Positions 14,581-26,393 of a DNA stretch of 64,000 nt are shown here, piece after piece. The notes below the pieces were generated by a model that worked only from the letters and a program-made list of their open reading frames with translations, did no database searches and was not told where the DNA came from. The stretch is from Malurus cyaneus samueli. Lineage: Eukaryota; Chordata; Aves; Passeriformes; Maluridae. Each line of letters starts with the position of its first letter. Positions within the stretch are counted from its first letter, which is position 1. The stretch lies in NCBI GenBank assembly GCA_009741485.1, contig CM019215.1, forward strand, positions 80,560,187-80,624,186. Reading direction: 5' to 3'. Both the position numbers and the translations under genes were made by a program.

Positions 14581-14594
14581 TTTTTTTCTTTTAG

Positions 14595-14686
14595 AATGTT
14601 TGTATGGAGATGTTCATTTTGATCTTACTCGATGGCATCCTTCTCGTCCAGTTTCAGACAATCTCCATATGAAAATCTACGCTTGA
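14595..14686 (+). other. Candidate terminal exon or structured element, unrecognised
   Basis: A pyrimidine-rich tract ending TTTTAG (14581-14594) looks like a 3' splice site. Read from 14597, it opens a 29-codon frame that begins CLYGDVHFDLTRWHPSRP and ends LHMKIYA before TGA at 14684-14686. The composition (two prolines, Trp, several His/Asp/Arg) is less biased than the AT-driven frames elsewhere, and the segment keeps three CpGs in a CpG-poor area. I recognise no protein family. The same DNA holds a 9-bp perfect inverted repeat, TATGGAGAT (14603-14611) with ATCTCCATA (14661-14669). Just downstream (about 14698-14724) is a second stem of CTCTCT pairing with AGAGAG. It could be a last exon of a flanking gene, a structured RNA, or chance. 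Confidence 0.25.
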
Positions 14687-17600
14687 TCACTTGTTTCGTC
14701 TCTCTCTAAAGGCAGAGAGGGAGACCAGGGCAGCCAGCCAACTCCACAAGAATCCCACCACAGAGAGCAGATGAATACATCAGCCATTTTCTCATACCTG
14801 GCAGGATGAAAATTTTATTTCATTTGGATTTCTTAACATTTTTTCTGAAGTTCACTAATCACTTACTACCAGTGGTATTTGAACTATTATACTAACATTT
14901 GTACTATATTTCCATATTTATTATATTAGTATATTTTCTATTCCTAATATATATAACATATATTTGTATATTTTTACTATATACTAGAGGAACTGTAAGC
15001 TATAAAAAAAAAAAAGCAGAGTTGCTCTCTTACTTGTGAGTTTATATGCCTCATGAACTAGTTTAGCTAAAAGATCTACTCTATAGTCTGAATTAGAATG
15101 AACTTTTGCTTTCCCCATGTTCCTCTACAATACAGATGCAGAGTGATGAAGCTTACACTCCAATTATGTTTTACAATGTTGACCGTGAAAACTTCATTGT
15201 AATTGTAATGTCAGATAATTTCCAAGAACATGGTTCTGACTCGGAACAATGTGACCAGCTGCAGAAAGGCAGGACTCTGCCAAAAACTGTCACTTCTCAT
15301 TTGGTCACTACTTCCAACAGAGCTGTTCCTCATTTTATCTCTGTTTAGGGTTTTCCTTCATGAAATTTGGCTTCTTGCAGTGTGATAGCTCCGTGCAGTA
15401 TCTGCACATGTCAGCAGGCCCAGTCAGGATTGTGCCTTTCCACCTTATCTGTTATCAAATCCCTGTGAGGGATGACACCATCAAATGTCTTTTTCTGGAG
15501 AGGTTAGCATAACACTGCATAAGAATTTGAGGTTATGCCCCACAACTGGAGGTTAAAGCAACTTAATTTCAGCTGCTTCACGTGGCAATTTATAGGGGGC
15601 TACAGATCAAATTTGGTGGCTGTGGGCTGAATGGGAGAGTACATGCTCCTGTGTTCCAGGCCTAGAGCTCTCTACTGCCATAAAAGCAGTAATTTCCTGT
15701 AGAAAGTGGTAAAAAAGAAAGTATTTAAAAGTAGCATCAGAAATGCTTTTAGCTATTTGCTAAATGAGCATGTCTGAACTTTTGGAAATTTTTTTATTAC
15801 ACTCAGGAATGAAACATCTAGCTCACTTTTCTTTTGACAGTCTTTTTCTCTTACTTTTAAATTTCTCTTTGCTGCTTGCTGGAGTAAAGCCCCAAAGCCG
15901 GTTAGTCTGAATTTCTTCAGTTTCATTACAAAAGTTTTGTGCAGATCTAGCTAAAATCTTTGGTTTAGAACTATAATGATTAATGTCCTGAGCCACAGAG
16001 AGAGGAGATCTGAGCCAGAAAGAGAAGAGAATAGAAAACTCCGAAACAAATGGGATGCACAAAATTGAATACAATTCCTGACCCCAAACCTGCTGAAAGA
16101 GTCTTTTCACAGTTTGATATTTCATATTCCTTCTCCCTTTCTTTAAACTTTAGAAACTGATAGTACTTCATTTTCCTGTCAATGGCAAACTCTTCCTTCA
16201 TCTCATATAAGCTCAGATATTAGTGAATGAAGGAGAGCTGGTTTGGGTTTTTTTATTTCTCTGCATTGTTTTTCTCACACTCTGTCTTACAAATAACAGA
16301 TTGCCAGCTATAATGGAATTCTTAAGTGTGCTAAATTAGAGTTAGGTATGGAGCATCTTATTTTTGAATTAAAATTCTCATTTCAGGATGCATTCTGTCA
16401 TCATATCTTTTCACATATTAGTGTTGGAAAGTAAATGGATCTAGAATTGTGTTGGCTGTACTGCTAGAGAAATGCAAATAAGTTCATGTTGGCTGATATA
16501 GTGCTTATTTTACAATCAATATGTTTACTGACTTATAAAATGATCTCAAGAAACAAGCAAAACTCCAGGATATCAGTTCCGTTAGATCCAATACAAGCCA
16601 AGCAAAACTGTCTGGTCTGAAAATCTCAGTCATTAGTCAGATTAGACTGCATGCCATAGAAAAAAAAAATAATGAGAGTAGCTTGTTTTCAGTTTTGAGA
16701 AAGAAATTATGTGCACCACATCTGAAATGAAAGAAAATGAAAATGAAAAGAAAATGAAAAGAAAGGATTATTGAAAGAAGTAATGACCACCAGGCATAAG
16801 TCCAGGTATAAGTCATGGACAGATCTGCAATGAGTTCATAGGTACATACTGAAGCTGCTCATGAAAAATTTGTATTTCTCTGTATACTGTGGGTATTTGT
16901 TATATGAGTGTAGTAAAAAATACAGCAGAAAGAACTGACGAATGTTTTTATTCAGTAGCCATTATATTAATAAAAAATCAATCTAAATAAAATTTACATA
17001 TATAATTTTATTTCAGTGATTTTTTTGAAAACATGAGTCTGTTTTAGGCAAACATTTTTAAATGCTGAAACAGGAATGTTGGCAATTTATAATAAAGGCC
17101 AATGAAACAAAATGCACTATTTCAAGAAGAGGAGGAATCTTTCCATGAGGTGATGAAAGCCATTACCCAGGATGTAGCAGAGTCTGTGAGGATTTTCTCT
17201 TCTTCCTGAGAGGATGGAAATGCTCCACACTCCTCTTTAACCTTTCCACTCCTCCTGCCTGAATTGCCAGATGATTTGCTGAGTTGAGCAAATGTTGGTC
17301 TCAGTTCTGCCAATGCACCTCTATTTGATTAGGAGTTTTCAAAAGCAGAATGGCTTATTTAAAGGAGACTGGCTTCTGCAGCTGGATGCAGACAGTACCT
17401 TTCTGGAAGGTCAGAGATTTAGTTTGCTTTGACTACTCCAAATCAAGCCGAAAGTGTGTCTGATAGGTCTTCTCCTACCTCTGAGGAGAGTGCCCACCCA
17501 TCAAGCAACACAGTAAGCAAACAGTCAAGGAATAACTTTAAACATTGCACAGGAAAGGATTTAGCAAAAGAAACCTCTGTGAAAATAGCCTATTGATATT

Positions 17601-18517
17601 AAAGTTAATAGGATTAAAGAAATACTAATCCTCCTATCTGGCATGACGGATGACCCATGGATGATGTTTCAAAGCAAGAAGGGATTGTATGAGAACACTG
17701 GTCAGAATGAGGAACAAGGTTGCAATCTACTTAAACGTTTCTGCAGAGGAAAATGAAATCTTCCCAGAGTGAATAGAAAAGGTTACAGAAAACAGAAATC
17801 TTGCTATCCTTGGCCAGAAAGGTGTACTGCAGCAGTTTTTATTTTGCAGTTTTATTTTTACATTTGCTAAGAAGACCTGAGTAAGATTTGACAGGCCATG
17901 TGAGGGTACATCAGACTAGTCCTAGTTATAAAGTTGCATGCATTGCATGGGAAGAGTTGTATTAAAAAAAGGGCCTGAAGAAGAATGGAAATAAACTCTG
18001 CATAATCTTTGAAAAGAGAACCTTATTATTTTATAATAAGGTGTTGATGAAAATTGTAAATATGCTTGGAAATGCATGCAAAATTCTTTTTGTGGCCACC
18101 AGATTGGGTTTGGGGGGGAAAGGCCATGGACAGCAAAATAGAATGAATCTATTTTAAAGCTACCTATGTGATCAATAACACTACAACCTTCTCAGTTAGC
18201 TTTTCAATTACCAAGAGGGCTGTTTTCCCTAGCTTGCCCATAGCTTGAATGATTTATTTCCAATATACCACATTGATTTCCAATAAAGTCTTCATTTAAA
18301 TTAATTATAAACATGAAATAATGTCAATAGTTTCTTCTTTCTTAGATGTTTTGCTGCTTTATTCGTGCATATCTGTATTGCATTTATATATTAAGTAAGG
18401 AAAATATAGGAAAGAGGATGGTGATTTTGAAAGAAATTTATGTAATGAGAAATGAAGGAAGAAGGTCAAAGTCTTTTTGATGGGAAGACGGAAAGAAAAA
18501 AAAAATATGTTAACACT
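14687..18517. other. Non-coding DNA, no recognised gene
   Basis: AT-rich sequence containing a purine-rich GAAAATGAAAA patch (16720-16765) and a slightly GC-richer segment near 15360-15680. Overlapping minus-strand frames 15823-16125 and 15980-16201 have no recognisable domain. Nothing here supports a gene. Confidence 0.45.
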
Positions 18518-18880
18518 GTGACGTGATAATTGCATACAAAAGGCAGGGTCTGCCAGAGCTGAGTGTACAAGGCTCTGAAACAGCAGCCTCCAGAGCATGA
18601 GCCCAGCTGGCATCTTCCTTCTGCTTGCACATTTTTCTGCCCCAGTGCCTGGCGCTTGCTGGGGAAGTGCTCACACACTGCAGGCAGACAGGCACAGTCT
18701 GGGTAAGCCCACCTGCACCCACAAACCCTGAATCCTGCACACTCTGGAGGAGCAGCCAGCCAGAACTGAACACCTGCCTGCAACCTTGTGCTGTGCACAG
18801 CGAATAAAGCTATCTTCAGGAGGTGCTGGCAGCACCAGGGTGTTCATTCCTGTATCCCAGTTTGTGGTGATATTACAGAC
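18518..18880 (+). mobile_element. GC-richer LTR-like patch, tentative
   Basis: A roughly 360 bp island clearly richer in G+C than its surroundings. It begins near TGTGACGTGATAATTGC (with a CRE-like TGACGTGA) and has an AATAAA signal at about 18803-18808. That layout resembles the U3-R part of an LTR. I could not find matching target-site duplications or a firm end, and I do not recognise the family. Open frames cross it on both strands (for example 18466-18798 minus), as expected from higher GC, and none has a recognisable domain. It could instead be another old repeat. Confidence 0.3.
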
Positions 18881-19468
18881 CAGTGACATCTTATCAGCAG
18901 CTTATAATTCACGCCTGATGTGCAGAAGGTAGTTTCTGACCTATTATTGTTGTAGAGAGCATGGGAGGGTTACATTTCTGCTTTTGTTTCCTGTCTTTCT
19001 AACATCTGCAGTAGCATATTTTAGTGCTGCAGTGTTGCAGCAATAGTGGACTAAGATGATCGGGTTTACCACTTACAGTTTACTCCCTCTTCAGAAAGGA
19101 GAGTTTCTTCTAAGTGGACCATGAGAGTAGTGCTTCTTCTGTTTTACATTTTTTTCTTGCAATCAAAGTAAATATTGGTAAGTGATCACTGTGGAGCTGA
19201 GATATGCAGGAAGATTTCAGTTAGCTAATTTTTCTTTCATACACAAAAGTACAACAAATACACTTCTTGGTTCTTCAATTTGGTATAATTTTTATAGAGT
19301 TGTAGTTTGTAGAACCTTCTGAAATCGATAAATTGGTTGCACATTTATTACTCACACAAATTTATTCATAAAGGCAGGGGTATTAAACTTATCATTTCTA
19401 CGGTGTATTAAATAGGAAGAGATTATTATGCATTGCAGCTCAGTAAGATGAATGCAGTTTTTAATGGT
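18881..19468. other. Unique non-coding DNA
   Basis: No recognised gene, RNA or repeat. Confidence 0.5.
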
Positions 19469-19580
19469 CCTTCCTTCCTTCCTTCCTTCCTTCCTTCCTT
19501 CCTTCCTTCCTTCCTTCCTTCCTTCCTTCCTTCCTTTCCTTTCCTTTCTCTTTCCTTCTTCCCTTCTTTCCTTCTTTCTC
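19469..19580. repeat. (CCTT)n microsatellite with degenerate pyrimidine tail
   Basis: About 16 to 17 perfect CCTT units from 19469 to about 19535, followed by TTTCC/TTTC variants to about 19580. The apparent proteins on both strands here (Lys/Glu/Gly/Arg or Phe/Leu/Pro/Ser repeats) are translations of this repeat. The pure polypyrimidine strand could form a triplex in principle. Confidence 0.95.
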
Positions 19581-20098
19581 CCCACTACCTGTCTACTAGA
19601 CCCAGGACTCCAGTCTAACTGGATATTGCTTGTATATATTTTTACTCTGTTGCTGATCTATTCTTATATAAGTATCTCGGTCATTTATGTAAACACCAAT
19701 TCTGTTCTCAGCAGCTGCAGAATGTGCTCTCACTTGAGAAAGGATTACATGTAACGACTGAATATGTTATGTATGTGCATTTCACAAAAGACATTTCTGA
19801 AACTGCCTTGTTTCTATTTCTACTGTTTCCTTATATTTCTAATGACACATAGGTCTCCTTTTTCAAAATTTATTTGAAATTCAGAATTCTGTAATTATGC
19901 AATTTGTCAATTTGTCTCCATTTGTTCAGTTCCCTCACAGGGGCATTATGTCTTGTGGAAATAACATGTAATTAGAGATTGCCATGTGGAGTATGGAAAA
20001 TGTCAAAATTGCATGGATCACTTAGCTGTTGTCATTTCCTGCAATTTGAAGACTTCATTAGTTGATATTTTTAATAGATTTAATTTTTTTTTCCCAAT
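19581..20098. other. Unique non-coding DNA
   Basis: No recognised gene or repeat. Confidence 0.5.
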
Positions 20099-20150
20099 TA
20101 AAAAAAAGAAAATAAACAAAACAAAAAAAAAAAAAAAAAAGCAACAAAAT
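20099..20150. repeat. A-rich tract with A18 run
   Basis: A-rich simple sequence broken by G and C, with an uninterrupted run of 18 A at 20123-20140. Confidence 0.9.
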
Positions 20151-20450
20151 AACCCCCTCAAATTTGCAGTTAGGAAAATTAATTTAGTAAAAGTCCTAGA
20201 TTATCTGTCTCAAGCCAGACATAGAGTATCTTCATTCATGTCTTAAAGGCCAATTGAACGTGAAAATGCTCTCTCATGTATCTGTGTCTTTCAACACCAA
20301 TTTAGAGCAAAACATTGCTGTTGAAGCTGTTTGTCCTTTATTTTGGTAGAGTAATCTATTTTTTTCGTTTTTTGAATAGAAAAAAATACATGTTTTGGTA
20401 AAAGCTGAACATATTTTAGTTTCGATATACTACAGCACTAGGACGTAGAG

Positions 20451-20525
20451 TCATAGAATCATAAAATGATTTGGGTTGAAAGGGACCTTAAAGATCATCT
20501 AGTTCCAACTCTTCCCAATCCAGAT
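20451..20525 (-). mobile_element. CR1 LINE 3' end fragment
   Basis: The plus strand reads TCATAGAATCATAAAATG followed by TTTGGGTTGAAAGGGACC, then TTAAAGATCATCTAGTTCC. This is the reverse complement of the conserved CR1 3' terminus, whose sense strand ends in ATTCTATG-type repeats. Similarity fades after about 20520, and any further body is too diverged to call. It is a 5'-truncated dead copy, as is usual for CR1. Confidence 0.9.
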
Positions 20526-23500
20526 ACTTCACAGCCTCATCCTAATTAGTAGTACAGAGTCCCAGGCTTGGATTCCTCTATTAAGAAGTGGCAACATCCT
20601 AGATACTCACACCTCAGAAAGACTCCTTTATTCCTGTCCTAAGGTCTAGAGTGAAAAGTTGATCTGACATAAAACGGCATATACTGGATTGGAAACTACT
20701 CTTTGTGGCCATCACCTGAGAGCCAAGATACCTCTGTTTCTTATTGTAAATTAGCCTTTGTAATATTTAATTTTCCTGTCATGCATGCCTCCAACACAAA
20801 CACAAATGCATAAAGAATATGCTATGTAGCCCTAGAGTGAAAATAAGAAGCTTTTAGTGTTTCCTCTATTGGTGTATTAGCTGAGAAAAGAAAACATCTT
20901 CTTCTGAACCCTTATTAACTGCATTTGCACTTGCACTCTGCATTCTGTGTGTAGAAAAATGGTCGGTGGCCTGGAATTCCAAACTGCTCAGAACACACAA
21001 GTCAAACGGGGAGGTCAAAGCCCTCATTTTTCTTTTGCTCTGTGGACACCCTGAGGGCAAACAGCAGAGATGATTCCAATCACTTTGTCAGCTTTCTTGC
21101 TGCAAGCCATCCCAACAACTGTTGCAGCAGTGCAGAGACAGGGACTGGAGAATGCTTCATAGGAAACAAGCGGCAAGCTGAACTATTTCACAGCTCATTC
21201 ACTACTCACTGTCTATCAGAAAATACAATGATGATAGTGATTTTGAAGGCTATCATATTCAGTATATTTCATATATATTATTTTATGTAAGTAGAGGTTT
21301 CCTCTCCTGGTGAACCAGCCAGAGGTGAGTACAAAACACATAAAGTACAAAGTTCTGTGTCTAAAGTGGTGTCTATCAACTGGGGTTGAACTGATTTTTT
21401 TTTTTTTCCTGGAGTTTTGATCTTGGTTTGATTGAACCTTCAAACATTTGTGGAGCCGCTCCAGAAGGAGCTTGTTAAAGGAGTTTGTTAAGGTTTCAGT
21501 TTTATGCTAAACCATTTCCCACCACCCGTTTTTATTTAGACATTACTATTTCCTCTCCTTGTCTCACATGCCACCAGAAATGTACAACAAGAGGCTCCGT
21601 GGAGATGGGAAGGGAGTTCTATATCCACAGCTTTGACAGCAGATACTAGTTCCTCTCACAACCCTCAGTCAATACTGAGTAGGTTGTGCTGAGTGACAGA
21701 AGAAGGTGTCACATGATAAAAGATGCTACTTCATTTACAGAAATGTGGTTCCTTTTATGTGACTGTTTTTGGAATAGTATTGTTCTTTTCAGAATTTATT
21801 TTGTCATGATCATATGGAAGATAATGTTTATTAACTGTGTCTTCTTCACAGTTTCTAATATTTAATATAATGAGCTTTATCCAGAGACTTGATCCATGGT
21901 TGACTCAGTAGCTTATTACTAAATACTTGCTTGCAATCAAATACAGGCAAAGAAAAAGCACTTTTAAAATAAAGGAAAACCCCAAGCCTCAAATATGACA
22001 GGCAGAAAAATGATGAAGACAGACTTGACATATTAAATTCCAAAGTGTCGCTCTCTTTCAAATATAAAAGTGACCTCCTCAGAATTTAGGATGAAAGCTT
22101 CAATCTCTTATTTCTCTTCCTGTAGAGAGTTAGGTGAGCTGAAAGCTGTAATAGAAACACAGAAGGGCTCTGTGTGTCTGAGGGGCAGGCCATGGTGTGG
22201 GTGGTCAGGATATAACACAAAAGCACCTTTTCAGCATGTGGGTCAAAGATGGTTTCTGTCAGAGGAAGTGAAGCACAAATGCTTTTTAAGCTTCCTAGAC
22301 TGTCAACTTTCCATTGGGTTGAATCCAAATATGAGAATTATTTCTTTTTAGTTTTTTTTCCAGGGGAGATTTTCAGAAATTTTGGAGGCCCAGGTAGGTA
22401 GTTGGTTCACCATCACATGAAGGAAGGACTCAAAAGCCAGAGTTTCTAGTTAAAAGTTAGATTCCTACACTATGTTTTCTGATGTCACATTGAAATCAAG
22501 CTTGTATTGTATGAAAGTATTAAAATGTCTGCCAGGAAAAATATCATGTCACTACTATATATGTGCTCAGAATTAGATACTTGAATTGACACTTGGAGAT
22601 TTTTTTTATGCCCACTGATAACACTATATGGGTTTTTAAATACAATGGCTAGGGAGATGTTTTGAAATTTCACAATAAAAGGGTAGTCGTTAAATTCCAT
22701 ACACTATATTTTAACCTTACATTTAAATGGATTTAAAAATTACTCATAATTATAAACCTTGATAATAAAATGCTGACAGCTGACATAGAGAAATGACATT
22801 TTTAGTGAAATCCTGGAAATGCTGCACTATGCACATTTAGATAAGTCTGGAAGGAGAAAGATCTACTGGTGCTTGGATCTATAATATCAATGAACTTCCT
22901 GTAGAAAACACCTGACACCACAAAATTAATCAGTGCTTAGTATTCCATAAGAAGTAGAAAGTAGGCTTTCTACTGGAATTGTCTACTCCTGGAATTTCCC
23001 TGGAATTGTCTACTCATCCCCAACATTTATATTTGGTATCATCACCATAATTAATGTGTTTATATTTTCTTGTCTGTCTTTTGTTTTCTCTCTAAACTCC
23101 CATATGAACCCTTAGATTTTAATTAAGAAAAGAGGTCAAAGTTAGAATTCTAAGTTGAATTACAGATAAAATTTCAAAATATAAGCTTCAATATTGAATT
23201 GAATAGTAAGGCTGGCTGTATTTGACTTAAAAAAATATATTATTTTATTTATTCTATTTAGTTTTTATTGACTATTTTTCTAAATTGATTTGAGACATCG
23301 GAAATCAGTTTTGAAAGGGTTAGGAATCTCAAATTTGGGAGAAATGTTAGTGAAAGTTGAAGTGCTAACAGCTGCAAAAACTTCCTGTCATATTTATCTC
23401 TCAGTAAAAACACCAAAATCTTTGTATGAAGATGTGTGCATACTCGTATATGCTAAAATTAAGGTATTCATTGACTTCCATGGGTTAGGATCAAGCCTTA

Positions 23501-24361
23501 CCCAGGATTACTGTAAACTGCAAGTTTAATGAAGTCACGGTATCTAAAATTAGAAGATTGCTCAAGGAAATGTATTGTAAGAAATTTTGGCTACAATTTT
23601 CAACATCACTGGAAAATTAACATATAAATTAATAACAAAGCTACTGCCAGAAGCGCTTATGAGGGCAGCTTGTTGGATTAGGCAGTAACACATAATTAGA
23701 CATAGCTATTACCAAGGATATCTAGATTCAGCAGCACCTGAGAGAAATGGGAACTTGTTTGCCCTCCTCATCTAGTATTCTTTAAAATCAAAGATAACTT
23801 CTACATGCAAGGCATGGTTGCGTTTAACTTAGAGCTGCAGGCTTAGCTAAGAACTAATATATATTGAAGGGAGAAATAATGGCTTTACAGTTAAAAACAT
23901 TTATTCAGAACGAAATCCTGAAACTTTAAATCAGCAATACACTAAGGGAAATAAGGATCTAAAGTCAGATTCCGCATATAGAAATCATCAAAGGAACTCA
24001 GTCTGAATTTTGGGTCAGACACATCTCCAAGTTACTATGAAAGTATACATTTTTTCCGTGGGTCATTTATGCTGTCTTGATGTGAGAAAGGTAGCACACA
24101 CTACTGCTGCCAGAATTGTAAATACACATTGGAACACTGACAACCTCTCAGCACAGCTACTCTGGGGTGATATAGTTACCCTTGCTATTCAGGAGTCCTG
24201 AGATTTAATTGTCTCTGTAAATGTGTCCATGGAGACTAATCATATATAACACCAGAGAGGTGAAAGCTCTGAAGCAAAGAAGGGATGTACCTGGACATGA
24301 GGAAGACAAAATTCTCTTCATACGAACTACTAATTACTTCTGGTTTTGCTCCAGATTATTG

Positions 24362-24364
<3 letters not shown>
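20526..24364. other. Non-coding DNA, no recognised gene
   Basis: Mostly AT-rich. A 17-base word CTGGAATTGTCTACTC(.) occurs twice near 22974 and 23001, a small local duplication. Frames at 21042-21290, 21855-22061, 22070-22351, 22086-22328 and 23290-23529 show no recognisable domain or splice support. Confidence 0.45.
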
Positions 24365-24430
<66 letters not shown>

Positions 24431-24452
24431 AAAAAAAAAAAAAAAAAAAAAA
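24365..24452. repeat. 88-bp nearly pure poly-A tract
   Basis: Runs of 33, 24 and about 25 A broken only by a T at 24398 and a TTAAT interruption near 24423-24427. The lysine-rich frame across it is an artefact. Confidence 0.97.
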
Positions 24453-26393
24453 GTCAAATGTCTCTCACAGAAAGATGAAGTAGAAAACTCAGTCGCTCAG
24501 GCAATCACCAGAGATTTTGCGCTCCTGGCAGAGAGAGATTTCAGTACTCAGCTTCCTTTCTTTAAAGTGGAGACTTAAAACTGAATTTTCCCGATGAAAA
24601 TTAACCAGGTAGGCCAGGATTTTCTGAACTTGAATGAAACAAAATCTCATTATGTGAACCAGCTATGCAGCCTTCTGATCAGGATGAGAAGAAGCTATAA
24701 CCTCCTGAGCTATTACAGTTTACCAGTGCCACTTAGTTCACATCCTGATTCACTGGCAATAAGCTCGTGGATAAAAAGTGAGGTCATATATTCAAAATGA
24801 AAAAATCATTTACATTGAATCAAATATAAATGCAAATGCAGTAGTCAAAATTGCAAAACAGACTCAGTCTTGTGTTCCATTTAGTGCTTGCAATTAACTG
24901 TAATGATGCTTACTTCAGAAGAAACATATCCAATGTAAAATTAGATTCCTTTTTTTTTTCCCCCTAGCAGATTACTCTAGATTTACAGTGGTGTAGAAGA
25001 AATAAGAAGTGAGATAAAAACTATAATAAAACAATAACAGCAACAACAAAAAGGACAGCAACAACTAATAATAATAGTAACTCTTGGTTTACTTAAAAGT
25101 GCTCTCTTCAGGATTTGGAGATAATTTAATTTCCTTTCCTTTTTTTAGTTGTATTTTTATAGACAAGATTCTGGGGTCTTCGTGTAACATTGACATATTA
25201 CTTGAACCAGTGTTCTCACTGTCTTACAATTTAATTTAATATTTTTTCCCTTACACTGCAAGTGTAGATTACATGAGTTTTAGGATTGTTTTTTCAGTCT
25301 TCTCCCCTCAATCTTCTTCACTCTGCAAACAGACACTTCATGTTTTAAGTACAAATAGAAAAGTTTTTTCAAGAATAATTCATGCGACTTGGGATGTGAT
25401 GACATTTATCAGCATTATAGGGGATGAGGAACATCATAAATCCTTACCAGCTGTAGATTTTCTGGAAGTGTTAAAAATGGCTGCTCCTAAAACTAACACA
25501 TGTAGTATTTAAGTACATGTAATATTTAAGTGTTTCAGGACATTTGAAGGCTTCAGGTGTTTTAAATTCAGATGTCTACAAGAAGTGCTAGCAGTACTAA
25601 TGTGAACCATCTTTGTCTAGAAATTAGGCAAAAATTCTTGCAGGTTTAAGGGATGCTGGAGTCACTGAAGTGTTCAAATGTCCTTGAGAGAAAAGGAGAT
25701 GAAGGATTCACCTGCTATGAAAGTATCAGGAATTGCTCAGTGAGGCAAGCACCTGAAGATTTGTGATTCATCCTGACTCTCCACATGTGAGAAGGAACAA
25801 TGTTTCATCGTTCCTATTGCCATTACATGAGATTTATCTAATGCCTGGACTACATGAAGCAGTTTTGTTGAAATTAGTACCTCCTCTTTTTCTTTCATTC
25901 TTCATCTGTCAAGGCCTGTCTGACAGTGACCTGTCAAGGTCTTCTGCTGGATAAATTACTGAGTGAGACAGGGGGAAGGAATGACTGGCATAAGCCTTAC
26001 CAATTTAATGAGCATGCTAATCTAAGTCAGCACTACTCTGAGCAGGTTCAGCTGTCCAAATGCCATAAACACATTTCAATGGTTATCATAATCTTTTAGT
26101 ATTTATGTGGCACACACCAGTGAATACATGGCCATCTTCTGCCTGAAGCAGGCCAGCTAGCTCTGCAGGCTAAGAGGACAGCCTCACACTCGAACTGTGC
26201 CCCACAGGCTTTGTAAATACAAATTCCTGGAACACTTGGTTCTGGAAACTCAAGCGTGAAGCCCAGTAAAGCTATGGAGGATCATAGAATCACAGTTGCA
26301 GCAGAGCAAATAATCACATAGTTTCCTCCTAAGAACAACCATGCACATAAAATAGCCTCATCTTTTGCTTAGGAAAATGATTCATTTTCAGCT
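24453..26393. other. Non-coding DNA, no recognised gene
   Basis: No recognised gene. A 15-base ATCATAGAATCACAG at about 26281 resembles the very end of CR1 but is too short to call. Frames at 25273-25512 and 25763-25954 have no recognisable domain. Confidence 0.45.

Noticed and set aside
19352..19754. Arg/Lys/Glu-rich and Phe/Leu/Pro/Ser-rich open frames
   Set aside because: They are translations of the CCTT microsatellite on the two strands.
24365..24578. Lysine-rich open frame
   Set aside because: It is a translation of the poly-A tract.
26281..26296. ATCATAGAATCACAG, resembling the CR1 terminus
   Set aside because: Only about 15 bases match and the following sequence does not resemble CR1.
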